This document shows, piece by piece, positions 13,023 to 27,100 of a DNA stretch of 64,000 nt. Every line of letters begins with the position of its first letter. Position 1 is the stretch's first letter. The notes below the pieces were generated by a model. It worked only from the letters and a program-made list of their open reading frames with translations. It searched no databases and was not told where the DNA came from. Origin of the DNA: Atrina japonica (taxonomy: Eukaryota > Mollusca > Bivalvia > Pterioida > Pinnidae); assembly GCA_030159075.1 (NCBI GenBank), contig BROG01000002.1, forward strand, positions 4,557,501-4,621,500. Direction: 5' to 3'. The position numbers and the translations under genes were made by a program.

Positions 13023-14868
13023 AATCCTATCATAGACAATGTATCAATTACTAAAATATAGATGTAAATGTCATTTATGGGTGAATTAAAAGAAACAGTA
13101 TACTCAAATTTTAATGAAGTGTTTTTATCTGTTGAGAGGGAGAGAGATTCGCTGTTTTATTCAGCTGAAACTGATTGTACAAAATATTTAAGTATATAGT
13201 TTACATTACATGAAATAAAATGTAATTGATAACACTGTCAAATACATTTCAAGTGAAATTACTATTCAGTTTAATGTTCAGTAATTTATTTTGTTTTAAT
13301 TTCTGTTAAAAACGTTCATACCAAATATGTTTACCATGATTTGATAGAAAATGTCATAATTTACAGTAAAACTTGCATTTTGATGCAAACTTATGAGCAA
13401 ACAGATACATTTTTTCTGTGTGGTGTTTTTAGCTCACCTGAACAGAATGTTCAAGTGAGCTTTTCTGATCGCCTTTTGTCTGTCGTCTGTCTGCCCAACC
13501 GTCCGTCCATAAACTTTTCACATTTTTTACTTCTCCAAAACCGCTAAAGGGATTTTGATGAAACTTTATAGGAAGCAAGTACTCAAGGTTATCTACCAAG
13601 TTTATTAATTTCGACCCAATCAGCCCATCAACCCAGGTGTGGATCCAGGGTGGGGCAAATGAGGCCCAGGGGTTACCCGTCTTTAAAAATCTTCTCCCCC
13701 AGATTCGCTGCATGAATTGAAAAACTTACCATATCTTAGTGATCTACATAGATGTTTGATTCAAGTTTGTTAATTTCGTTGAAATTGGAAAATAAAATTT
13801 TGATTCATTTTTGACATCTTTTTAGATTTTGTAATTTTCATTCATTTTTAATGATTTCTTTGATTTTCTCCCCTACTATTCATCATGATACATTTATGTT
13901 ATGTGTTTTACCTGTGGTTTGGTAGATAAATGCTTTCCTGAATGAATTTTGCTAAAATTTAATTTTTGACTTTTTTTACGAATTTTTTAAGACTGCAAAA
14001 ATGAAGGGGTGGGGGGTAATTTTCCACTTCTTCTCCAAAACCGCTGAAGGGATTTTTATGAAACTTTATAGGAAGTTAGTACATAAGGTCCACTACCAAG
14101 TTTATTTATTTTGGCCAGACCGGCCCAGGGGTTGAAACCAGGGGGGTATCCCTCTTTAGAAATCTTCTCATCCAGAACCGCTGCATGGATTGAAAAACTA
14201 ATTGTATCTGAGTGATATACATAGATTTGTGATTAAAGTTTGTTAATTACGTAGATATCGGAAAATAAATTTTGATGCGTTTTTTATGTCTTTTTACACA
14301 TTGTCATTTTCATTTATTTTTGTATGATTTCTTTGATTTTATTTTCATTTATTCATCATGATTTATTCATTTAAAGTGTTTTACATGTAATTAGGTAGAG
14401 AAATGCTTTCCTGAAAGAATTTTTCTGAAATTTAATTTTTTGGTGAATTTTTAAAACTGCAAAAAGAAGGAGGGAGCATTTTTGCACACTTGCTCTTCAA
14501 AAGCACAGAAGGATAAAGGAAGCAAGTACAATATCCAAGTTCTCCTGAAAAGTTAATGTTTTTAGATCAGATCAACTCAGAGGCGGATCCAAGGTGGGCA
14601 AAACAGGTCTTAGAGGATACTCCTCATTGAAAATCTTCTCCAGAACTGCTGCATGGATTGAAAAACTAATTGCATCTAAGTGATTTTTATGGATGCATGA
14701 TTCAATTTCCTGTTTTTGGAATAAATTCAAAAACTAATTTTTGACTTGTTTTTGACATCTTTCCCAGCTTTGTCATTTTCATTCATTTTTAAGTCTCCTC
14801 CACTCAGGGGTGTTTAAATAATTTGTAAATTTGAGATTTCCATATTTGTAAGATACCAACACAGTTCC

Positions 14869-14900
<32 letters not shown>

Positions 14901-15120
14901 AATCTGATAATTTCTGTGAATTGACTTTGTATAAAATATTTTTTTCTGGAAAAAAAAACATGATAGAAAATGTAACAGTAAACTACCAGTAAATGAAATA
15001 CATTTTAAACCAAAATTATGAAAGTTCAGAAAGAAAAATATACTGTTTGGTGTTTGATTAATTAATTTATTTATTTATTTATATTTCTATTTATCTATCT
15101 ATCTGCCTATTTATTTATTT

Positions 15121-15180
<60 letters not shown>

Positions 15181-18100
15181 TTTTTCTTCTATTTATTTTT
15201 CTATTTATTTCATTTATTTATTTATTTACTTTATTTTGGTACATTTTTTTAAATAATGTGTTAGGAAATGCAATAGTCCACTGTTAGGTGTTTAAACATG
15301 CCCCACCATAAGCTACATCTGAAACCGGACAGATTTGAAAATCAGCATATAATAATTCTACAGATCTAGTCCTTAACTGTCTTTAAGTTATCTTTTTATC
15401 CTTTGGAAATTTGTGAACAGCGTGACCTGTTTTATATGTATTTCCGCACCTCACTACAATGCACCAATTAACTATGACTATATTTTGAACTGTTTTAAAT
15501 AATCCACCGATGTGTTATCTCTATATACATGTACCGGTACTCATAATACTGTAGGCTAATGGCTTTCACACCCTATAGTGCCTGACCTCTTCCCTAGATG
15601 ACATGACAGGCCTACAGCGCCACCTAATGTCATTCACAAGCATTTTAAAGGATTTTTCAAACAGGATTCAGTGATTTTTTTGCTAAATATCTCAGGAGCG
15701 AGATATTGTATTGACTTCAATTTTTTGTCAAATGCATTTGTGCATCATAAACAAACAATTTATGAAAAGTTGTATATAGCATTTGGGGTGCATATTAGAT
15801 CATCTGAAAAATAAAACCTCGAACTCTCCTACTGCTTGTCACCATGATTTCAAGTCCAACTGGAATGGTGGAACCTAAACTGATTTTGTAAGAAAGTTTG
15901 CCAGTTTACTTGCAGAAGGCCGGTGGTCTCTACCCGGATACATTGTAACCAGGTTTTCTCCTCCAATAAAAACTGGCCGCCACCATAAAACTGAAATATT
16001 GTTGTGTGTGGCATAAAACAACAAACAAAAACAAATTTAATATTCAAATATTGGCCATTAACCAGTGTTCCCAGACACGCAAAAACCTGCATAAATGCAG
16101 TTTTATTACAAAACACACAGAAAATCAAAACACATTGCATTCATGGGGAGTGGATGCCTATCACATTATCATTCATATTGTCATTATCATGTTAACACTA
16201 CAGCGATGTCATTTCCCTGTGTCCTATCCTTACTTTGTAAACAGTGTCAGTGATTATAAAACAATTAATCCTAAAAATTTAGTGTATATATTTGTCTGTA
16301 TAACACTTTTCCCAAGACTTTCCCAAATTCAAAGACTGCCACCTGATTCTCATTATTTGAAGGTCACATTCCAATGAACACAGCTTGTGGTCTCCTGGCT
16401 GAAGACTTCAACTTCACAGCAGGGTGCCAAAATAAAGTCTTTACAGATTTTGATTATGCAATTTTTGACACAGTATCTAAATGCTCTTGAATCCCAATGC
16501 TATTGTAGCCTATGAAAGTCCAATAGTTCATAAGTTTGTCATTAGAGGTTGAACAAAGTGCATTATCAACAGGTAATATCACAATTTATATTTCAGATCC
16601 ACAGACATTTGTGTCTATTAAACTGGGGGATGAGATGAGTAAAATAAAGGTGTTTTTTTTTTTTTTGCTTTTGATTAAATTTTATGTATGTATACCCCTT
16701 TTTTGTATCCTTGTACCCCTATTTTTACCACCCATGGGGTACAAAAACCCCTATTCTGAAAAAGCAGTAGGAACACCGATTTACTATTCATAATCATTTG
16801 CAAATATTCATATATCTGTTTAAGCTCTTCTGAAAGCAATAATTCATAGCATTGCTTTATACCTTACATGTTTCCCATTTAAATTTGCTTTTTCAAAAAT
16901 TACAATCTTTAGTGTCATAGTTTTATTTTCACTTGTCCTATCTGTGTATCCATAATTAAGCTCAGCGAGTTTAACATATGGTAGCTACATTGATTTAAAA
17001 CGATGTAGATATTCAAAAAGCCTAACAAAAAATTAACAACAAAGTTTGATAAAAATTTGATTGTATCTGTTTCATATTCATACAACAAATACATGTGAAA
17101 TTATAGATTTTTTAATTGGACAACAACATCATCCCTACTGATGTCATCTTATTAAATATTCTGCTACCTGTTGACAAACAACCGGCAGGTGGTGGTGTTA
17201 TTGAAGAAACTATTTAATTACAATATCTAGCTCACATATCTGAAAGATGGCGGTAAGTGATAAACGGAGGTTTGCCACTTTATACAGGGTGTAGATTTAA
17301 CAATTTTTTACTAAGTGACTCACAGGGCCAATAACATAAAATATCTACCAGCCCCATCATACTTCTACTGGCCCACGAATACTGCAACAGAAATCATTTT
17401 AGGATACATTTAGATAAAGAAAAACAACTATAACACGTGAGCACAAGACAGGATATCTTCTTCTCATGAACCAATGATCAGATAGATGACTTTCAAATTT
17501 TGTATGCATGATTGTAGGCCTACAGTCAGTATCTACAAAGTTTGTGAATGAAAATGAAATCTATCGATAAATATTCCACTAGGGGATGCCTGAATAACAT
17601 ATGGTACAGTTTTATACAAATGGCTTAATAACCCAAAACTGATTGACATTTTGTATACAAAGATATATGAATTCAAGGTCACGGACACCTAAATAAACAG
17701 AAAATAAATTTTTTGGTCAAATTTCAGACATTTTCGACTTCTTCTCAAGAACCAGTGGATTAATTTTAACCAAACTTGAGAGGAAGTTTTTCTCACGTGA
17801 CTGTTAAAGCTCATTTGGGCCTCTTGTTTTTGTAAAATTTTCAACATTTTTGACTACTTCTCCAGAACCATTGGGCCAATTTTAACCAAACTTGACAGGA
17901 AGTATAACCATGTAAAGCCACATAAAATTTGCAGATGAAAAGGGGCTAGGACCAAACATGGCTAAATATAGCACGATTGAGTCAGCAGATATTTATTTTT
18001 GATTTAATACATGTATCTCCAAAATTTTTAAAGCTAAAAACAAAACTTACCTTAGAATGAGCCACTTGCAAAAATCTATCAATATTTCATTTTGGTGGAA

Positions 18101-21100
18101 ATTGTCAGGTAGACCCTTATGTGAGTTATTTCACCTTTTTGTGGATTTTTCATGTTTTTTGATGTTTTTAACATTACTGGCATCTTGAAAAGTATTATAG
18201 ATAGATTAAAAGTGAAAGAAGCAAAATTGTTTTTCACGCAAAGATCTACAAAAAAGTCAGTGGGCTGATATTGTCAGACCACCCCTTATTGGAGTTATTT
18301 TCCCATTTATGTGGATTTTTCATGTTTTGGACTGTTTTTAGCTCACCTGAGCCGAATCCTCAAGTGAGCTATTGTGATTACTTCCAGTCTCTCCGTAAAC
18401 TTTTCATATTTTCAACTTTTTCTCTGTAACATTGAAGGGATTTTGATGAAACTTCACAGGGAGCAAGTACTGAAGGACTTTTACCAAGTTTGTAGTTTTC
18501 AGCCAGATTGGGCCAGGGTTGGATCTAGGGCGGGGGAAAATAGGTCCCAATAGCTATCCCTTTGTAAAAATCTTCTTCTCCAGAACTGCTACATGAATTG
18601 AAAAACGGATTGTTTCTGAGTGATGTACATGGATGTATGATTCAAGTTTGTATTTTTCATAAAAATCAGAAATTTAATATTTGACACGTTTTTGAGGACT
18701 TTTCAGACTTTTTTCATTTTCATTCATTTTTGCATGATTTCCTCAATTATCTCCCCTTGCATTCACTTTGATGTATTCACTTAATGTGTTTTACTTGTAG
18801 TTCAGTAAAGAAATGTTTTTGTGCAAGAATTTTGCCAAATTTAATTTCTAGAACTTTTTATGAATTTTTTAAGACTGCAGAAAAGAGGAGGGGTTGCATT
18901 TTTCACACTATAAGCTTTTGTTTCAAAACCACTGAAGGAATTTTGACAAAACTTGACAGGAAGCAAGTGCTCAAGGTCCTTTATCAAGTGTATAGTTTTC
19001 AGCAAGATTGGCTCAGGGGTTGATCCAGGGTGGGGCAAAATAGGTTCCATAAGGTACCCTTCTTTAAAAATCTTCTTCTCCAGAACCGCTTCATGAATTG
19101 AAAAACGGATTGTTTCTGAGTGATCTACATGGATGCATGATTCAGCTTTTTATTTTTCATAGAAATCAGAATTTTTGACACGTGTTTTGAGGTCTTTTCA
19201 GACCTTGTCATTTTCATGCATTTTTGCATGATTTCCTCAATTATCTCCCCTTGCATTCATTTAAAGTGATTTACTTTTAATTAGATGAAGAAATGTTTTT
19301 GTGCAAGAATTTTGTCAAAATTTAATTTCTAGAATTTTTTATGAATTTTTTAAGGTTACAAAAAAGAGGAGGGGGGTGGGGTTTGTTTCAAAACCACTGA
19401 AGGAATTTTTATGAAACTAGAAAGAAGCAAGTGCTCAAGGTCCATTCCAAGTATATAATTTTTCGCCAGATTGGCCCAGGGGTGAATCCGGGGTGGGGCA
19501 AAATAGGTCCCTCTTTAAAAATCTTCTTCTCCAGAACCACTACATAAATTGAAAAACAGATTGTTTCTGAGTGATCTAAAATGGATTTATGGATTTCAAC
19601 TTTGTATTTTTCATAGAAATAGAATATGAATTTTTGACACATTTTTGAGGTCTTTTCAGACTTTGTCATTTTCATTAATTTTTGCACGATTTCCTAAATT
19701 ATTTCCCCTTGCATTCACAATGATGCATTAAAGTGTTTTACATGTATCTTGGTGAAGAAATGTTTTTGTGCAAGAACTTTGCCGAAATTTGATTTCTAGA
19801 ATTTTTGATGAATTTCTTAAAACAGCAGTATTTATGTTTCTTGGCCAGATCAGCCTACATGTACATATTATTCTTGGTCCACATTTGTAGATGATTCTCA
19901 GGTGAGTGATTGAGGCCCTGTTGGGCCTCTTGTATTTTAATACTTTAATGTATGATAGATAGAGAGAAAGTGAAAGAAGCAAAAATGTTCAGCTCACAAA
20001 ATTAATTAGCTGTCAGAAGAACCTTTCCTTAGCTCCTCAGAACTAGTAAAAGCCATTTTTGGTCGGGGGCCTTCGTCCTCCTTAACCCCCAGAACAGTGG
20101 CACTGCCCCTTGTCACCCCACTGGGGGAGGAGCCCCAGACCCCCCACCAGTTTCAGCTTTTTTTCATTTCCATTGAAATCATGTCTGTAATTTTAGGATA
20201 GGCTACATTTAGATCAAGAATAAACATAATTTTGTATATAGATAAAATAGATTATTTTGTAAGATTTACTTATATGTAACCATTCTTGTAAAGAGCTCTT
20301 ACACTCTATCTTTATTTCTTTTACTGGACAGCAGGGTCAGAACAGATGAGAAATCTTCTGGTCCATCTTTTTATTAACTGACCATGGGCCAGCAGTCCAG
20401 TGCAAAGTTTGAGTCCTGTTAAAGAGTGCACATTTACCAATAAGTAACTTGAATAATTCAGCGCCTGGCTCTATTCACTTTGGTTTTCACTACATGGACA
20501 CCTATACTTTGTCTGTTTTTCTACTGGGACAGTTACTGTATGTGCTGTAGATATAATTATCTTTACAGATGATGGTGCAGTCTACACAACAGGATCAAAT
20601 GCTTTCCAGCAATTGGGATGTCCAGGTGTGCAAAACTATACAGAAATACCTGTAAGTTACCGGTAGTCATGAATTCAATATTCATATGGGACTCTAGTTT
20701 ACATTAGTACTTCCTGGAGACTCCCTGATAGCTTATAACTGAGATTTCCTTTGGGATTTAATGTTCTCCTCTGTCATTGTTTTTTGTTTTTTTGTTTTTT
20801 TTTCTAGGTTCTCCCGTACTTAATACATAACAAATTCTTACTGCTAACTCGTCATGTCTCAAAATAATAATGTCAAGTAAAATTTGTATTATCTGCAAAT
20901 AAATGTAGTATAACATTTCTATTAAACATTAATAATTTAATTTTCGTATAAGACAGCAACTGTGATTGGCCTTTGTATTTATTTTATTTCTCAATAAAAT
21001 GGTTAGGTTCCTTGCACACGCCCACTTCCGGAAATACTCTCTGATGTCATGATAAGGATGTCGTCGCACAAAATCAAATGGCTGAAGCTCCCAAGCCTTC

Positions 21101-24100
21101 TAATTTCACTTTAAGCTTCCACAATTTGTCGGCTGGACTTCTGTCTAACTCTTCATATGTCAACTGCATCAAAATAGATAAATTTCTTTTCATAAACAGT
21201 CCTCGTTACATTGTGTGTTGTCTCCACTGATTCAGTATGGCTGACTATCATTTTATGTTGGCAGTTGCTATGGGCAACGACACTAGGGGATCTATTCTTA
21301 CACTTTCATTGTTATATTCAATTGACATTTTTAGTTAAAAATTAAAATGTGAAGCCAATTTATTCTTGTCTTAAATTGAATTATAAAGATTAGCTTTAAC
21401 AATTTTGCAATGTATTGAGAAGTAATACGGTTTTAAGCTGTGCACACTCTATTATAATCCACCTCGCAGATTATAAAGTGTGCACCGTTTCAAACCATAT
21501 TATTTCTCAATACATTGCAAAATTATTAAAGTTAATCCTTAATCAATACAGTGGCACCTTTCTTGACAGACCACCTTTTCGGCCACTAAAATGTGGTCTC
21601 TGAAGGCAGGCGGTCTCTCATGAGAGTTTTTATGTAAAGGATAACTTAAAGAAGTGGTTTTCAGAATGTGGTCTCAAAAGACAGGTGGTCTTTCATGAGA
21701 GTGGTATTTCAAGAGAGGGTTCACTGTATATATTTTTGATGAATTATACATGTAAATAGTCTTTAGTTAAATGGAAAATGTCTACAAATGTTTATTGTGA
21801 ACATTTTCTAAACAGCTTCTGCAGTATCCAGGTTTACTTTGCCATTCTTGCTATCCTTTTTCTACGATTTTGAAAACAAAATCCATGTAATCATTTTATT
21901 AATGGGTAAAATTTTATGATATTACGGGTAGGTGTAAATATAGAGGATTTTTTTAGGCTATGTATAAATTTTGAATTTGAATTATTAAAACTGGTAGATT
22001 AGTGGTGTAATCAATATAACTGGAAGATTAGTGGTAGTATAATATAGCTGGTAGATAAGTGGTGGGATTAAAGTGGTATAAGCTGTCACAATGATGAGTT
22101 TTGTCCCATGACATATAGACGAGAATATGATAAAATGTTTGTTCAAATACATTATCAAATACGTGAAACGTTGTAAAAGATCTTCTTTTCTGAGTTATTC
22201 ATTTTATTAGAATTTAAGTTTCCCTGTACCTTCAAAACTCCAGCTGCATTTCCGCATGCAATGATCTTTCAGATAAACTCTTTCGCCATATCAAATGTGC
22301 TTCGTAATTCGGTCAGGAGGATCTCGGTCCTTTACGCGCTCGATCTATCAGCAACCTTGGCTCTTGACATAATTGGGTGTGTTAAAGTTGGCTGATCTTT
22401 ATGTGTTTAATATTTACTTTTAAAATACAGGACGTGATTTTTATTGGAAAGTACATGTATTATGTAAAATATGTGCTTTTCACTGCTATTTTAAATACCT
22501 GAAACAAATTGGATCAATATATGAATAAAAATATCAGGTCACTAAAAGAATTTTTTCTAGTCTTTAATGTTACCCTGAAATGAATGCTGACATTGCCAAA
22601 ATATAAACAAAATAATTGTGAAAATTATATATGTGATTTACAATCATGCCGCCATGTCCTGTGGAGTTGGGCAGTTCATATCTGTCAAGAATGATAAGGC
22701 GATGGGACGAGTTAAAAATGGGTTAAGATCACCCGATATACCCGGCAGGTGGACAATTTCAGAAGCGAGTGTTTTGAAACAATAGAAAACACAAACTTTG
22801 CCTGATTTAGGTATGAAATGATTATGTACCAGAAAAAACACATAGGGTAATAAGAATAGAATATATATTAACTTCCAAATAGCACGTCGTTATTGGACAC
22901 TCGGTAATCTTTGTAAGAATTACCGAAAGTTAATGTGTAATGGCCAGAATGATATCAAACTAATATTACGGGTTACATTTGGCAAGTTTGGGGCAATTAT
23001 ACGCATGCATTTGTTATTCTAACCACCAGATGGTCTCTTTGGGATATATATGAGATGAAATATTACATAAATGGGCATGTAAATTTTTTCATCTACGACA
23101 GCTCATATCGCTTTAATATAACTGGTAGGTAAGTGGTGGAATTAATATAACTATAAAATAAGTGGTGGAATTTATATAACTGGTAGGTACATAAGTGGTG
23201 GAATTAATATAACTATCAAATAAGTGGTGGAATTAATATAACTGGTAGATAAGTGGTGGAGTTATTATATCACAAAAAGTTTAAAGTTATGTTAACAAAC
23301 AGGATGCTGATACCAAGTGAATATATATATTACCATGGTGATAAATGTTGCAAATTAATACATATTCTAAAATTGAAAAATCTGAAATGTTTTTCAGGTT
23401 ATGGTTGAGCTGCCAGGGAATGACATTCACGTTATCGATATAGCTGCGGGATTACGCCATAGTGTAGTGGCCACAGGCAAGATTTTATATATGCAGGTGA
23501 CTCCTGATACCTCAAAGTCCATGGCCCCAAATAGCTACTTGTAAAAACATCCTGTTATGAAACCACACCCTGTCTTTTGTTTAATCCCCCAGGTACGGAT
23601 ACAAGTGTTACTATTTCTGACATACCTAGCTTACAGCATTGTCATTTTTTCTATTTACCTATATTCGGTAATTACTTCGACTTCAGGATTTGGAGAATTT
23701 ATAAACTGGGACTCTGAATTGATTTCAAATTTTTAAGATTTTTGAGGTTTCATGGATCAAGAGTTTGAGAGTTATTTTTCTTATTTTACGGTTATGAAGG
23801 GAAAAACTGCAACCTGTATGAAACTTTGAGAGGTCAAGAACTAATAGGTTTTAATATTCAAACCATCAAGAGTCACCTGTGTATATATACCCAATAACTT
23901 TTTTAACCATTGGCAAATGTTAAAAACAACAATTTTATCTTGAGTAGCGACAACAATCAAGGTTAAGATATATTGGAATTCCAATATATATGCTATATGC
24001 TGATATAGAATGTCCCCTATGTATTACTTTCATAGATTTGATGTATAGTCTAGAACTATTAACATTGATCTAGAAATGAGCAAAGATGTTCTGAATGAAT

Positions 24101-27100
24101 TCTGCAGATTTCTTTCACTATAAAAATGAGTTACATCTCTTTGCCATTCAGTGAACTTACAAGATCTTGTAAGCTGTACTTTCATTGGTCAAACAGTACA
24201 CACCTACTAGAGGTCATCATTTGTTTGTGATTCCATAACCTGTTGGACTAATGAAAATATGAATTACAAGATATTTCAAGTTTATCAAATGGTTGAGAGA
24301 TGTAACGCATTTTTATAACAAAGGAATTGTCAGTCTGCAGAATTCATTTTTAGCATCTCTGTTGATTTGATACTATCCAAGATTATAAAAGGAATTCTCC
24401 AATTCTGTATTTTGCATATTCATCATTGTTTATAGTGTTTACATCCCTTTATTTTTCTATAAACCTTCAAGATTACATACCATATTTGACCGATCAGGGC
24501 ACTAAAAAAAATCAGAAAAAAGTGGTGGGCGCTCAATGGGACCAATTAATAGTCAAATTCATGTAAAACAGTTATTTTTGATAAGGCATGGAGGTAAAGT
24601 TGTTGTGGTTATTACTGAGGACACCTATCAACATTCTTCTGTTGCTGGGGAAGTGGGGTTACAGATAAACTGTTACTATAAGATATGTTGGTATGAGGTG
24701 AACTTTGTAATCTTTGATTTCTCTATGGCAATACTTTCCTATCTCTGTTTTACTAGTAGATCTATCCAATATAACTCCAATGCTTTAAATATTTGATAAT
24801 CATTCCATTCATTGTTGTAGAGAAAGGTCAAGTTTACACATGGGGAGCTGGGAGGAAAGGGCAGATAGGTGTGGTCAAAAATGATACGGTCATCAACAAG
24901 TCAGTCATTCCACTCATAGGTAAATGTTTATTCTGATAGATATGAACTTGTAGGTAGGTAATTCTATTATTACATTGTTATAATTCACAAAGCTGGCACA
25001 AATTCAGTGTCCTAAACACTGTGTTGTGCTGTACCTGTAAATCTAATAATTCTGCCCTCACACTGCTGTGCAGACCTGGTGGTACAACCCAAACACTGTG
25101 CTGTTTTGACCTGTTGTACTGTTAGTGATGTAATCCTAACACTGTGCTCTGTTGACCTGCTGTACTGTTGGTGAGGCAACCTTGACACTGTGCTGTGTTA
25201 TCCTGAAGTACTGTTAGTGATGTAATGCCAACACTGTGCTGGGTTACCCTGATGTACTGTTAGTGATGTAATTCCAACACTGTGCTGTGTTACCCTGATG
25301 TACCGTTAGTGATGTAATCTCAACACTGTGCTGTGTTACCCTGATGTTAGTGATGTAATCTCCGTTAGTGTATGTGTAATCTCAACACTGTGCTGTGCTG
25401 TGTTACCCTGATGTACCGTTAGTGATGTAATCCCAACACTGTGCTGTGTTACCCTGATGTACCGTTAGTGATGTAATCCCAACACTGTGCTGTGTTACCC
25501 TGATGTACCGTTAGTGATGTAATCTCAACACTGTGCTGTGTTACCCTGATGTACCGTTAGTGATGTAATTCCAACACTGTGCTGTGTTACCCTGATGTAC
25601 CGTTAGTGATGTAATCCCAACTGCGCTGTGTTACCCTGATGTACTGTTAGTGATGTAATCCCAACACTGTGCTGTGTTACCCTGATGTACTGGTAGTGAT
25701 GTAATTCCAACACTGTGCTGTGTTACCCTGATGTACCGTTAGTGATGTAATCTCAACACTGTGCTGTGTTACCCTGATGTACCATTAGTAATGTAATCCC
25801 AACTGTGCTGTGTTACCCTGATGTACCGTTAGTGATGTAATCCCAACACTGTGCTGTGTTACCCTGATGTACCATTAGTGATGTAATCTCAACACTGTGC
25901 TGTGTTACCCTGATGTACACTGGTAGTTTACCCTGATGTAAATTCCAACACTGCTGTGCTGTGTTACCCCTGATGTACCATTATGTAATGTAATCCCAAC
26001 TGCGCTGTGTTACCCAACCTTATGTACTGTTAGTGATGTAATCCAACTCTAACACTGTGCTGTGTTACCCTGATGTACCGTTAGTGATGTAATCTCAACA
26101 CTGTGCTGTGTTACCCTGATGTACTGTTAGTGATGTAATCCTTTTCAACACTGTGCTGTGTTACCCTGATGTACCGTTAGTGATGTAATCTCAACACTGT
26201 GCTGTGTTACCCTGATGTACATGGTTTTTGTAGTGATGTAATTCCAACACTGTGTGTTTTCTGTGTTACCCTGATGTACCGTTAGTGATGTAATCCCAAC
26301 TGCGCTGTGTTACCCTGATGTACCGTTAGCTAGCAATATGCTGTGTTGGTCTGATGTACTCATCATGTAATGTAATGTAATGTAATGTAATCCATAACAC
26401 CGCTGTGTTGACCTGGTGTACTGTTAACGATGTAACCCTAACACTGCTGTGTTGACCTGGTGTATTGTTTGTGATGCAACCTTATTTCTGTGCTGTGTTG
26501 ACCTAGTTAGTGATGCAGCCGTAACAGTTTGCTGTGTTGACATGGTGTATGTTAGTAATGCAACTGTGCTGTGTTAAGCTGTTGTACTGTTAGTGATGTA
26601 ACCATAACACTGTGCTATGTTGACCTGGTGTACTGGGTCTGTGAGTGATGCAACCCTAACACTGTGTCGAGCTTACTTGGTGTACTTTTAGTGATATTCT
26701 GACCTGATGATGCAACCTTAACACTAACACTGTGCTATGGTGACCTGGTACTGTCAGTGATGCAACCTTAACACTGTGCTGTATTGACCTGGTGTACTTT
26801 AAGTGATGTAACCCTAACAATGTGCTGCATTTACTTGGTGTAGTGTTAGTGACGCAACCCCTAACACTGTCCTGTGTTGACCCCTAAACACTGTGTCGAT
26901 GTACTGTGTAGTGATATGCAACCCCTAACACTGTCCTGTGTTGACCTTATGTACTGTTAGTGATGCAACCCTTAACACTGTCCTGTGTTGACCTTACGTA
27001 CTGTTAGTGATGCAACCCTTACAATGTGCTGTGTTGACCTTATGTACTGTTAGTGATGCAACCCTTACACTGTCCTGTGTTGACCTTACGTACTGTTAGT

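Noticed and set aside
24536..24796. 86-codon ORF MGPINSQIHVKQLF... similar to the minus-strand ORF at 60634-60960
   Set aside because: The similarity is explained by two copies of one MITE at the DNA level. I see no evidence of protein-level constraint.
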